Positions 1 through 6,633 of a DNA stretch of 7,370 bases are shown in pieces. The stretch's first letter is position 1; every line of letters begins with the position of its first letter. Below the pieces are notes generated by a model. The model did not search any database and was not told the origin of the DNA. It saw only the letters and a program-made list of their open reading frames with translations. Both the position numbers and the translations under genes were made by a program. Origin of the DNA: JBOHHM01 sp050725495 (lineage in GTDB: Bacteria > Pseudomonadota > Gammaproteobacteria > Burkholderiales > Burkholderiaceae_C); contig JBOHHM010000224.1 in NCBI GenBank assembly GCA_050725495.1, forward strand, positions 1 to 7,370, in the 5' to 3' direction.

Positions 1-2
1 CC

Positions 3-941
3 TCGGCCGTGGCCGCCGGCCTGGCGCCGCTGGCGCTGGGCACCGATGGCGGCGGCTCGAGCCGGCGCCCGCCCGCCCATGTGGGCGTGGTCGGCTTCAA
101 GCCGTCCTTCGGTGCCATCCCCGACCCGATCGGGTTTGCCCATGCCTTCAACGGCCTGCAGGTCATCGCACCGATCACGCGCACGGTGGGCGATGCGGCC
201 CTGATGTTTGAAGCCCTTGCGGGCGCCGACCCGCGCGACCCCAGTTCGGTGGACTTGCCCGCCGCGGCCCAGCGGCCCGTACCCAGCCTGAGGGTCGCCT
301 ACAGCCCCAGGCTGGGCCTGGATGTGCCGGTCGACGCCGATGTGCAGGCCTGCATCGAAAACGCGATCGCGGCGCTGCAGGGCGCGGGCTGGGACATTGC
401 GCGCCACGACCCGCTCTGGCCGGCCGGCGCGAACGAAGACGCGCTGATGCCGCTGCAGCATGTGGGTCTGGCCCACCTGTTTGCCGATGCCTGGCGGCGC
501 GATCCTTCGCAGTTCGACCCCGACATCGCGCGCCAGATCGAGCGCGGCCTGGCCTGGAGCGGCGCCGAGGTGGCACGGGCCCGCGAGGCCGGCTGGCAGA
601 TCGCGCTGACGCTGGCCGAGTTCTTCACCCGCTTTGACCTGCTGCTCTGCCCGACCACGCCCTGCGTGGCCTGGCGCAACGACCGGCTCGGCCCCGAGCA
701 CATTGGCGGCGTGGCCGTGGAGCTGCGCGGCCACGCGGCATTCACCCCGTTGGTGAACCACGCGATGGCCGCCGCGATCTCGATTCCCTGCGGCGCCGGG
801 CGCGATGGCCTGCCCGTGGGCCTGCAGCTGATCGCGGCGCGCGGCCATGACCGCATGCTGCTCCATGCCGCCCAGGCCGCCGAACAGATCCTGGGCCCCC
901 TGCCCTTCACCGAAAGATCCTCATGCGCATCCTTGTCCTGA
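3..941 (+). CDS. Amidase signature family hydrolase, 5'-truncated by window edge
   Basis: Amidase signature enzymes hydrolyse carboxamide bonds with a Ser-cisSer-Lys triad, usually in the cytoplasm. The frame is already open at the window's left edge (S-A-V-A-A-G), so roughly the first 150 residues, including the catalytic Lys and cis-Ser, lie outside. What is visible is the core: GTDGGGSSRRP, whose first Ser after GGG (codon 57-59) aligns with the family nucleophile, then GVVGFKPSFGAIP. The C-terminal hallmark GLPVGLQLIAARGHDRMLL is at about 802-861. The GTG at 9 lies inside the conserved signature and is not the real start. The stop overlaps the next gene by 19 nt, so the two are probably co-transcribed and translationally coupled. 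The protein resembles the many amidases annotated as GatA-like, but a catabolic partner gene argues for amide degradation rather than tRNA amidation. The substrate cannot be told from sequence. The family call is very secure. Confidence 0.93.
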   Translation, partial: SAVAAGLAPLALGTDGGGSSRRPPAHVGVVGFKPSFGAIPDPIGFAHAFNGLQVIAPITRTVGDAALMFEALAGADPRDPSSVDLPAAAQRPVPSLRVAYSPRLGLDVPVDADVQACIENAIAALQGAGWDIARHDPLWPAGANEDALMPLQHVGLAHLFADAWRRDPSQFDPDIARQIERGLAWSGAEVARAREAGWQIALTLAEFFTRFDLLLCPTTPCVAWRNDRLGPEHIGGVAVELRGHAAFTPLVNHAMAAAISIPCGAGRDGLPVGLQLIAARGHDRMLLHAAQAAEQILGPLPFTERSSCASLS

Positions 942-1678
942 ACCCCAATACCAGCGAAGGCATCACGGCGCGCCTGGTCGCCGCCGCCGAAAAGGCTGCC
1001 GCGCCCGGCACGCAAATCGTCCCGCTCACGGCGCCGCGCGGCTTTCCCTACATCGCCACGCGGGCCGAGGCGCAGGTCGGCGGCGCCATCGCGCTGGAGA
1101 TGCTGGCGCAGCACCATCAGGACTTTGACGCCGCCATCATTGCGGCCTTCGGCGACCCCGGCCTGTTTGCCGCGCGCGAACTGTTCGATCTTCCCGTCGT
1201 CGGGATGGCCGAGGCCTCCATGCTCACGGCCTGCATGCTGGGGCGGCGCTTCGCCATCGTCACCTTTGCCCGCGCACTCGGCCCCTGGTACGAGGAATGC
1301 GTCGAGTCGCATGGCCTCAAGGGCCGGCTCGCCGGCATCCGCATGCTCGACAGCGCGTTCGCCTCGGTGTCCGACGTGCAGGAGGAAAAGGAAGAGCTGC
1401 TGGTGGAGCTGGCCAACCGCGCCGTCGCCGACGCTGAGGCCGATGTGGTGATCCTGGCCGGCGCCCCGCTGGCCGGCCTGGCCGAACGCGTCAGAGACCG
1501 CATCCCCGTGCCGGTGGTCGACCAGATGGCCGCCGCCCTCAAGCAGGCCGAAGCGCTGGCCACGCTGAAGGTTCGCAAGGCGACGGCCGGCACCTTCCGC
1601 CGGCCTGCGGCCAAGCCGACGACGGGCCTGTCGGCCGAGCTGGCGCGCCGATTCGAGCATGGCGACGGCAAGCCATAG
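923..1678 (+). CDS. Asp/Glu/hydantoin racemase superfamily protein lacking both catalytic Cys
   Basis: This 251-aa protein has the fold signature of the Asp/Glu racemase superfamily, closest to the hydantoin/allantoin racemase branch. It opens with MRILVLNPNTSEGIT, followed by a central AAFGDPGLFAAREL (74-87), PVVGMAEAS (91-99) and LAGAPLAGLAERV (178-190). Known hydantoin racemases use two cysteines, near residues 76 and 181, for two-base proton transfer. Here the equivalent residues are Ala75 (codon 1145-1147) and Ala181 (codon 1463-1465). Classical racemisation by Cys pairs is therefore unlikely; another lyase, isomerase or binding role is possible. The ATG at 923 lies inside the amidase gene, with only a weak purine-rich GAAAG six bases upstream, which fits coupling to the amidase. 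After about residue 210 the C-terminus becomes a basic, low-conservation tail (RKATAGTFRRPAAKP). The family is secure; the function is open. Confidence 0.85.
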   Translation: MRILVLNPNTSEGITARLVAAAEKAAAPGTQIVPLTAPRGFPYIATRAEAQVGGAIALEMLAQHHQDFDAAIIAAFGDPGLFAARELFDLPVVGMAEASMLTACMLGRRFAIVTFARALGPWYEECVESHGLKGRLAGIRMLDSAFASVSDVQEEKEELLVELANRAVADAEADVVILAGAPLAGLAERVRDRIPVPVVDQMAAALKQAEALATLKVRKATAGTFRRPAAKPTTGLSAELARRFEHGDGKP

Positions 1679-1753
1679 CGTCCCGGCCCAGGCCCAGACC
1701 CGCCGAGGTTCAAAGGAAATAAGGCGCCAGCCCACCAGGAATGGTCCTCGTAT

Positions 1754-1770
1754 GCTATAAAATACATAGC
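1754..1770 (+). repeat. Short palindromic intergenic repeat, copy 1
   Basis: GCTAT, a 7-nt AT-rich centre, then ATAGC; including the flanking T and A the arms are 6 bp (1753-1758 and 1766-1771). It matches copy 2 at 3921-3937 at 14 of 17 positions in the same orientation. It sits in the 123-nt gap between the racemase-like gene and the pyruvyl transferase gene. No convincing promoter or terminator is otherwise visible in this gap. From memory, short GCTAT...ATAGC palindromes are frequent between genes in Comamonadaceae; that recollection is not tested here. Confidence 0.6.
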
Positions 1771-1801
1771 AACTAGATGCAACGAATCCGCTCATCCGGC
1801 C

Positions 1802-3019
1802 ATGATGAAACATTCACTCGCGGGGGTTCCCACCATCCTGTTTGGCGCGTTTGACCGTCATAACCTGGGTGATCTGCTGCTTGCCCATATCGCCGCTGCC
1901 TTGCTGCCGGACGAACATCTGGTCTTCGCAGGCTTGGCCGAACGTGACCTGCGCCGGCATGGTGGTCACCGGGTCAGGGCGCTGGCGCAGCTGGCCGCGC
2001 AAGGAGGCGAACGGCCGGTCAAGCTGATCCACGTTGGCGGCGAAGTCCTGACCTGTGATGCCTGGCAGGCCGCGGTCATGTTGTTGCCGCCAGAACAGGC
2101 GCAGGCCACCATCGCGTATCTGGAGCCACGCCCCGAGGAAAGGCAGGCATGGGTGCGCAGCAGTTTGGGGCTTGACGTGCCGGCGCCCTATGCCGCGTCA
2201 CGTGGGCTGTTTCCCCATGCCGTCAGGGTCATTTACGACGGCGTGGGCGGTGTGGGTCTTGCCGAAAGTCATCCGGCATTGCGCGCCGCGGTGCTGGCCA
2301 ACCTCAAGGCGGCGGACGCTGTGGGCGTTCGGGACCGGCAGACGCTCGCGCAGTTGCAAGCCGCAGGTGTCTGGGCGCGCCTGCTTCCTGATCCCGCCGT
2401 GATGGTCGCGGAGCTGTTCAGCACGCCCATTCGCGAGCGCAGCGCGCAAGGCGAAGTCGCCCGGATCCTCAGGGCCTTCCCCCAGGGCTATATCGCTGTG
2501 CAGTTCAGTGCCGAATTTGGCGATGATGAAACGCTGGCGCAAATCGCTGCCCAGCTGGACCTGATGGCGGGCTCCAGCGGCTATGGCGTGGCCCTGTTCC
2601 GCGCCGGCGCGGCGCCATGGCACGATGACCTGGCTTGCCTTGAGCGGGTCGCCACACGCATGCGCGCGGCATCGGTGAAGATCTTCAGATCCCTGCATCT
2701 CTGGGACATCTGCGCCCTGATCGCCAACAGCCGCGGCTATTGCGGCAGCAGCCTGCATGGCCGCATCGTGGCCATGGCCTTCGCGCTGCCGCGTGTCAAT
2801 CTGCGCCATCCGGCGCAGACCCATGAGCCCACCAAGCAGGCCGCTTTCGCTGCGACCTGGGAAGCGGCAGGCATGCCCGCCACCGTCGACGTGCATGAGA
2901 TCGCCCAAGGGATTCGCGACGCGCTCGCGCCAGAGCCGGAACAGCTGCGGCGCACGGCCAGCGAGCTGGTCATGCATTACCGCCAGGGCTTCAACGCGAT
3001 CTGTGCGGGGCTGGCATGA
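1802..3019 (+). CDS. Polysaccharide pyruvyl transferase family protein
   Basis: Proteins of this family (PF04230 type) transfer pyruvate from phosphoenolpyruvate to sugars of exopolysaccharides or cell-wall polymers; related members have other glycan-linked roles. The 405-aa product shows the expected order of motifs. An N-terminal GAFDRHNLGDLLLAHI (15-30) is the 'N-x-GD' start of the fold. A central VGVRDRQTLAQLQAAGV (184-200) is followed by LLPDPAV, the usual 'RD..S...L...G....PDP' block. The C-terminal GYCGSSLHGRIVAMAFALP (322-340) corresponds to the family's 'S.LHG' loop. There is no signal peptide or membrane segment, so it is expected in the cytoplasm. Two ATG codons stand in tandem at 1802 and 1805 with no clear ribosome binding site, so the start is uncertain by at least one codon. 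It is solitary: no glycosyltransferase, polymerase or flippase gene is nearby, so its polymer cannot be inferred. Confidence 0.82.
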   Translation: MMKHSLAGVPTILFGAFDRHNLGDLLLAHIAAALLPDEHLVFAGLAERDLRRHGGHRVRALAQLAAQGGERPVKLIHVGGEVLTCDAWQAAVMLLPPEQAQATIAYLEPRPEERQAWVRSSLGLDVPAPYAASRGLFPHAVRVIYDGVGGVGLAESHPALRAAVLANLKAADAVGVRDRQTLAQLQAAGVWARLLPDPAVMVAELFSTPIRERSAQGEVARILRAFPQGYIAVQFSAEFGDDETLAQIAAQLDLMAGSSGYGVALFRAGAAPWHDDLACLERVATRMRAASVKIFRSLHLWDICALIANSRGYCGSSLHGRIVAMAFALPRVNLRHPAQTHEPTKQAAFAATWEAAGMPATVDVHEIAQGIRDALAPEPEQLRRTASELVMHYRQGFNAICAGLA

Positions 3020-3058
3020 AGGGCCACCCTCATGCAGTTGCGCTTCGCTGAAATGAAT

Positions 3059-3151
3059 CCCACCCCCGTTGCTTGCTCACTTCGTGTAGCCGCCTCCCCC
3101 CTCAAGGGGGCAACACCAGCGGCCCGGCAAAGCCGGTTCCGCGGTGTTCCC
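3059..3151. repeat. Hairpin-rich intergenic repeat between convergent genes
   Basis: The 215-nt gap 3020-3234 has no credible gene. Its core contains a C-run/G-run inverted repeat (CCCCCT at 3097-3102, AGGGGG at 3105-3110). A long imperfect hairpin follows: AACACC 3112-3117 pairs with GGTGTT 3143-3148, GCGG 3119-3122 with CCGC 3139-3142, and CCGGC 3124-3128 with GCCGG 3132-3136 around an AAA loop. I recognise this layout (a block ending in CCCTCAAGGGGGCAACACC, then a CCGGCAAAGCCGG hairpin) as a dispersed element common in Comamonadaceae genomes; that is memory, not a search. Because the two flanking genes converge on it, it could help terminate transcription from both sides, although it lacks a T-run typical of an intrinsic terminator. 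I see nothing supportable in 3152-3234. Confidence 0.65.
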
Positions 3152-3234
3152 CGAATGGGCCGCGTCGGTTTCATGCGTCGCGGGTCGCGCGCAGCGCGGT
3201 GGAGCAACTAGGACGATCCGCCACCCGTGTCCCC

Positions 3235-3801
3235 TCAAAACGTCTGCAGATGCAGCGCCTTGGCCAGGTTCTCGAAAAAAATGCAGTACAGGGCGATGGG
3301 CAGGGGCAGCCCCAGCAGGGTGCCGATCAGGTAGCTGCGGAATTTGACGCCCGACAGGGCCAGGGCGTAGTTCAGGGCAGGCAGGCTCTGCATCAAAAGC
3401 CTCAGCAGCACAACGCTCTTGACCGGGTGGACATCGAGCTGGCTGAATATTCTGGCGATGAACTTGCCATCGAGTTGGCGCAACGCATCACCGCCCAACA
3501 GGCGGACGACCCAGAAGGTGGACACGCAGGAAATGCTGGCCGCGATGTAGGTGACCACGCCGCCCCAGGTTTGCCCCAGTGCCAGCACGGCCGCCGCCAG
3601 AAAGATCCATCCCGGAATCTGGATCAGGTTGCCCAGCGAATACAGCAGGATGAAGATCACCAGCCCGCTGACCTCGTGCTCGATGAACTGCTGGTGCAAA
3701 AACGCCAGGCTGAAATGATCCCTGAGGCCGGAGACTTCAAGAACGGCCAGCAGCAGGCCCAAAAAGAGAACGACGGCCCACAGACGTTTGTGGCGGAACA
3801 T
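3235..3801 (-). CDS. TVP38/TMEM64 (DedA-like) family inner-membrane protein
   Basis: This 188-aa hydrophobic protein belongs to the SNARE-associated Golgi/TVP38 (DedA-like, PF09335) group of inner-membrane proteins. Some relatives are implicated in undecaprenyl phosphate or lipid translocation and membrane homeostasis. It has one N-terminal membrane segment (about 7-22), another around 46-60, the family core IPGWIFLAAAVLALGQTWGG (62-81) running through ISCVSTFWVVR to Arg100, then VVLLRLLMQSLPALNYALAL (130-149) with Arg134, and a last hydrophobic stretch (about 158-175). PG followed by a re-entrant hydrophobic stretch and the two arginines is the pattern expected of this family. ATG 3801 is the first ATG downstream of an in-frame stop 36 nt upstream; there is no good ribosome binding site. 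It is slightly short for the family (commonly about 200-240 aa). It converges on the pyruvyl transferase gene and is separated from acnB by a strong terminator, so it probably has its own promoter in 3802-3935, where I cannot identify one. Confidence 0.83.
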   Translation of the reverse strand: MFRHKRLWAVVLFLGLLLAVLEVSGLRDHFSLAFLHQQFIEHEVSGLVIFILLYSLGNLIQIPGWIFLAAAVLALGQTWGGVVTYIAASISCVSTFWVVRLLGGDALRQLDGKFIARIFSQLDVHPVKSVVLLRLLMQSLPALNYALALSGVKFRSYLIGTLLGLPLPIALYCIFFENLAKALHLQTF

Positions 3802-3920
3802 GCCGCCATTGTCGGGGCAAGTCGAGGCATCGCCTCAGGACGCCGACCGGCGGCCTGGGCCGCTCCCGCAGGGTCAGGGACAGGATCTGCCCTGGGGTCC
3901 AGTTGACATGGTTGTTTTAC

Positions 3921-3937
3921 GCTACCAAATAGATAGC
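3921..3937 (+). repeat. Short palindromic intergenic repeat, copy 2
   Basis: GCTACCAAATAGATAGC is 14/17 identical to the element at 1754-1770, with imperfect arms (GCTA/TAGC). Its last two bases are the first two bases of the adjacent terminator stem. It lies in the gene-free stretch 3802-4007 between the TVP38-like gene and acnB. The remainder of that stretch shows only a small GCGGCC-TG-GGCCGC palindrome at 3850-3863 and no credible coding sequence. Confidence 0.55.
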
Positions 3938-3975
3938 AAAAGCCCCGCAGGCCTTCCAACCTGCGGGGCTTTTGC
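3936..3975 (-). terminator. Intrinsic terminator downstream of acnB
   Basis: A perfect 16-bp stem (GCAAAAGCCCCGCAGG at 3936-3951 with its complement at 3960-3975) encloses an 8-nt loop. The stem begins 32 nt beyond the acnB stop. Read on the minus strand, the GC-rich part of the right arm runs directly into TTTT, as in an intrinsic terminator. The symmetric A- and T-runs mean it could work in both directions, but no plus-strand gene leads into it. It should insulate the downstream TVP38-like gene from acnB transcription. Confidence 0.85.
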
Positions 3976-4007
3976 GACGGGCTACGATCCGTCAGGATGA
4001 ACGGGAA

Positions 4008-6593
4008 TTACGCCGCCACTGTATCCGCGACGTCCTTGAAGTCCGCGATCTGGTCGAAGTTCATGTACTGGTAGATCTTGTCGCCGTTGGCGTTGATCAC
4101 GCCGATGTCGGCCATGTACTCTTCCTTACTCGGGATCTTGCCGAGCTTGGAGCAGATCGACGCAAGTTCAGCGGAACCGAGGTAGACGTTGCTGTTTTTG
4201 CCCAGGCGGTTCGGGAAGTTGCGGGTCGACGTGGAGAACACGGTCGCGCCCTCCTTGACCTGGGCCTGGTTACCCATGCACAGCGAGCAGCCCGGCATTT
4301 CCATGCGGGCGCCGGCGGTGCCGAGCACGCCGTAATGGCCTTCCTCGGTCAGCTGCTTGGCGTCCATCTTGGTCGGCGGTGCCACCCAGAGCTTGACCGG
4401 GATGTCGCGCTTGCCTTCGAGCAGCTTGGAGGCGGCACGGAAGTGGCCGATGTTGGTCATGCACGAGCCGATGAATACCTCGTCGATCTTGGCGCCGGCG
4501 ACTTCGCTGAGGGTCTTCACGTCGTCGGGGTCGTTCGGGCAGGCCACGATGGGCTCATGCACGTCGGCCAGGTCGATCTCGATCACGGCGGCGTACTCGG
4601 CATCGGCGTCGCCCTTGAGCAGCTGCGGGTTCGCCAGCCAGGCTTCCTGCGCGGCAATGCGGCGGCCCAGGGTGCGCGCGTCGGCATAGCCTTCGGCGAT
4701 CATCCACTTCATCAGCGTGATGTTGCTGTTGATGTATTCGGCGATGGGCTCCTTGTTCAGGTGCACCGTGCAGCCGGCGGCCGAGCGCTCGGCCGAGGCG
4801 TCGCTGAGCTCGAACGCCTGCTCGACCTTGAGATCGGGCAGACCTTCGATTTCGAGGATGCGGCCCGAGAAGATGTTTTTCTTGCCCTTTTTCTCGACCG
4901 TCAGCAGGCCCTGCTTGATCGCGTACAGCGGAATCGCGTTGACCAGGTCGCGCAGCGTCACGCCGGGTCGCATCTTGCCCTTGAAGCGCACCAGCACGGA
5001 TTCGGGCATGTCCAGCGGCATCACGCCGGTCGCGGCGGCAAAGGCCACGAGGCCCGAGCCGGCGGGGAAGCTGATGCCGATGGGAAAGCGCGTGTGGCTG
5101 TCGCCGCCGGTGCCGACGGTGTCGGGCAGCAGGAAGCGGTTGAGCCAGCTGTGGATCACGCCGTCGCCGGGGCGCAGGCTGATGCCGCCGCGCGTGCTGA
5201 TGAAGTCGGGCAGCTCATGGTGCATCTTCACGTCCACCGGCTTCGGATAAGCCGCTGTGTGGCAGAAGGACTGCATCACCAGGTCCGCGCTGAAACCCAG
5301 GCAGGCCAGGTCCTTGAGTTCGTCGCGGGTCATGGGGCCGGTCGTGTCCTGCGAGCCGACCGAGGTCATCTTGGGCTCGCAGTAAGTCCCGGGGCGCACG
5401 CCCTGGCCTTCGGGCAGGCCGCAGGCGCGCCCCACCATCTTTTGCGCGAGCGAGAAGCCCTTCTTGGTGTCAGCCGGGTTTTGCGGCAGGCGAAACAGCG
5501 TGCTCGGCGCCAGGCCCAGCGCCTCGCGCGCCTTGGCCGTGAGGCCGCGCCCGATGATCAGCGGAATGCGGCCGCCGGCGCGCACTTCGTCGAACAGCAC
5601 ATCGCTCTTGACCTTGAACTCGGCAATGAGCTGGCCGCCCTTGAGCGCCTTGCCCTCGTAGGGACGCAGCTCGACTTCGTCGCCCATGGCCATCTGGCTC
5701 ACATCGAGCTCGATCGGCAGGGCGCCGGCATCTTCCATGGTGTTGTAGAAGATCGGGGCGATCTTGCTGCCCAGGCAGACGCCGCCAAAGCGCTTGTTGG
5801 GCACGAACGGGATGTCTTCACCGGTGAACCACAGCACCGAGTTGGTCGCGGATTTGCGCGACGAACCCGTGCCGACCACGTCGCCCACATAGGCCACGAG
5901 GCGGCCCTTGGCGCGCAGCTCTTCGATGAACTTCACCGGGCCGCGTTTGCCATCTTCCTCGGGCGTGATGCCGTCGCGCTTGTTCTTGAGCATGGCCAGC
6001 GCGTGCAGCGGAATGTCGGGGCGGCTCCAGGCGTCGGGCGCGGGCGACAGGTCATCGGTATTGGTTTCGCCGGTGACCTTGAAAATCGTGATCTTGATCG
6101 AGGCCGGCACTTCGGGGCGGCTGGTGAACCACTCGGCATCGGCCCAGCTTTGCAGCACGGCGCGGGCGTTGGCGTTGCCCTGGTCGGCCTTGTCCTTGAC
6201 GTCGTGGAACTGGTCGAACATCAGCAGGGTTTTCTTCAGGCCGTCGGCCGCGGCAGCACCGGCGGCGGCATCGTCGAGCAGGTCAATCAGGGGGCCGATG
6301 TTGTAGCCGCCCAGCATGGTGCCCAGCAGCTGCGTCGCGCTTTCGCGGCTGATCAAGGGGCTCTTTTCCGTGCCATGCGCCACGGCGGCCAGGTAGCTGG
6401 CCTTGACCTTGGCCGCATCGTCGACACCGGCCGGCACGCGGTGCGTGATCAGCTCCAGCAGCGTGGCCGCTTCACCTGCGGGCGGATTCTTGATGAGTTC
6501 GATCAGCTCGGCGGTCTGCTGGGCCGACAGCGGCAGCGGCGGGATGCCGAGCGCGGCGCGTTCGGCCACATGGGCCCGGTAGGCTTGCAACAT
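4008..6593 (-). CDS. acnB: Bifunctional aconitate hydratase 2 / 2-methylisocitrate dehydratase
   Basis: AcnB interconverts citrate and isocitrate through cis-aconitate in the TCA and glyoxylate cycles, and acts in the 2-methylcitrate pathway; it is cytoplasmic and carries a [4Fe-4S] cluster. The 861-aa product starts MLQAYRAHVAER, like E. coli AcnB (MLEEYRKHVAER), with an N-terminal HEAT-like domain (about 1-160). The swivel domain follows (VGDVVGTGSSRKSATNSVLW, 236-255). The catalytic domains contain QSFCHTAAYPKPVD (441-454), DSHTRFPIG (498-506) and STSTRNFPNR (787-796). Cluster ligands are Cys710 (IGSCMTN) and Cys769/Cys772 (GCSLCMG), the same numbers as in E. coli. An upstream in-frame TTG at 6611 would add six residues but lies in the leader; ATG 6593 has AGGAG eight bases upstream and the conserved N-terminus. 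In E. coli the cluster-free form also binds mRNA; whether that holds here is unknown. It is last in an apparent minus-strand operon. Confidence 0.98.
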   Translation of the reverse strand: MLQAYRAHVAERAALGIPPLPLSAQQTAELIELIKNPPAGEAATLLELITHRVPAGVDDAAKVKASYLAAVAHGTEKSPLISRESATQLLGTMLGGYNIGPLIDLLDDAAAGAAAADGLKKTLLMFDQFHDVKDKADQGNANARAVLQSWADAEWFTSRPEVPASIKITIFKVTGETNTDDLSPAPDAWSRPDIPLHALAMLKNKRDGITPEEDGKRGPVKFIEELRAKGRLVAYVGDVVGTGSSRKSATNSVLWFTGEDIPFVPNKRFGGVCLGSKIAPIFYNTMEDAGALPIELDVSQMAMGDEVELRPYEGKALKGGQLIAEFKVKSDVLFDEVRAGGRIPLIIGRGLTAKAREALGLAPSTLFRLPQNPADTKKGFSLAQKMVGRACGLPEGQGVRPGTYCEPKMTSVGSQDTTGPMTRDELKDLACLGFSADLVMQSFCHTAAYPKPVDVKMHHELPDFISTRGGISLRPGDGVIHSWLNRFLLPDTVGTGGDSHTRFPIGISFPAGSGLVAFAAATGVMPLDMPESVLVRFKGKMRPGVTLRDLVNAIPLYAIKQGLLTVEKKGKKNIFSGRILEIEGLPDLKVEQAFELSDASAERSAAGCTVHLNKEPIAEYINSNITLMKWMIAEGYADARTLGRRIAAQEAWLANPQLLKGDADAEYAAVIEIDLADVHEPIVACPNDPDDVKTLSEVAGAKIDEVFIGSCMTNIGHFRAASKLLEGKRDIPVKLWVAPPTKMDAKQLTEEGHYGVLGTAGARMEMPGCSLCMGNQAQVKEGATVFSTSTRNFPNRLGKNSNVYLGSAELASICSKLGKIPSKEEYMADIGVINANGDKIYQYMNFDQIADFKDVADTVAA

Positions 6594-6601
6594 GGGTTTT
6601 T

Positions 6602-6606
6602 CTCCT
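6602..6606 (-). promoter_or_regulatory. Shine-Dalgarno site of acnB
   Basis: On the minus strand AGGAG lies 8 nt before ATG 6593. It lies downstream of the alternative TTG at 6611, which shows that the six-residue N-terminal extension is not the real start. It is the only textbook ribosome binding site in the window. Confidence 0.85.
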
Positions 6607-6633
6607 GTCAATCAAAAATCGTGGGGCAAGGGT

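Noticed and set aside
299..1813. Open frame of 504 codons on the minus strand opposite the amidase and racemase-like genes
   Set aside because: It spans two well-recognised plus-strand genes and their overlap, with low-complexity composition and no motif. It is a shadow frame.
3073..3906. Plus-strand open frame opposite the TVP38-like gene
   Set aside because: Its product is Gln- and Asp-rich without motifs and runs through the repeat element. The minus-strand frame has clear membrane segments and family motifs.
3903..3931. TTGACA at 3903-3908 as a plus-strand promoter -35 box
   Set aside because: There is no acceptable -10 at 17 nt spacing and no plus-strand gene follows; acnB lies on the opposite strand.
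6606..6611. TTGACA on the minus strand just ahead of acnB as an internal promoter
   Set aside because: It overlaps the ribosome binding region, so transcription would start inside the coding sequence.
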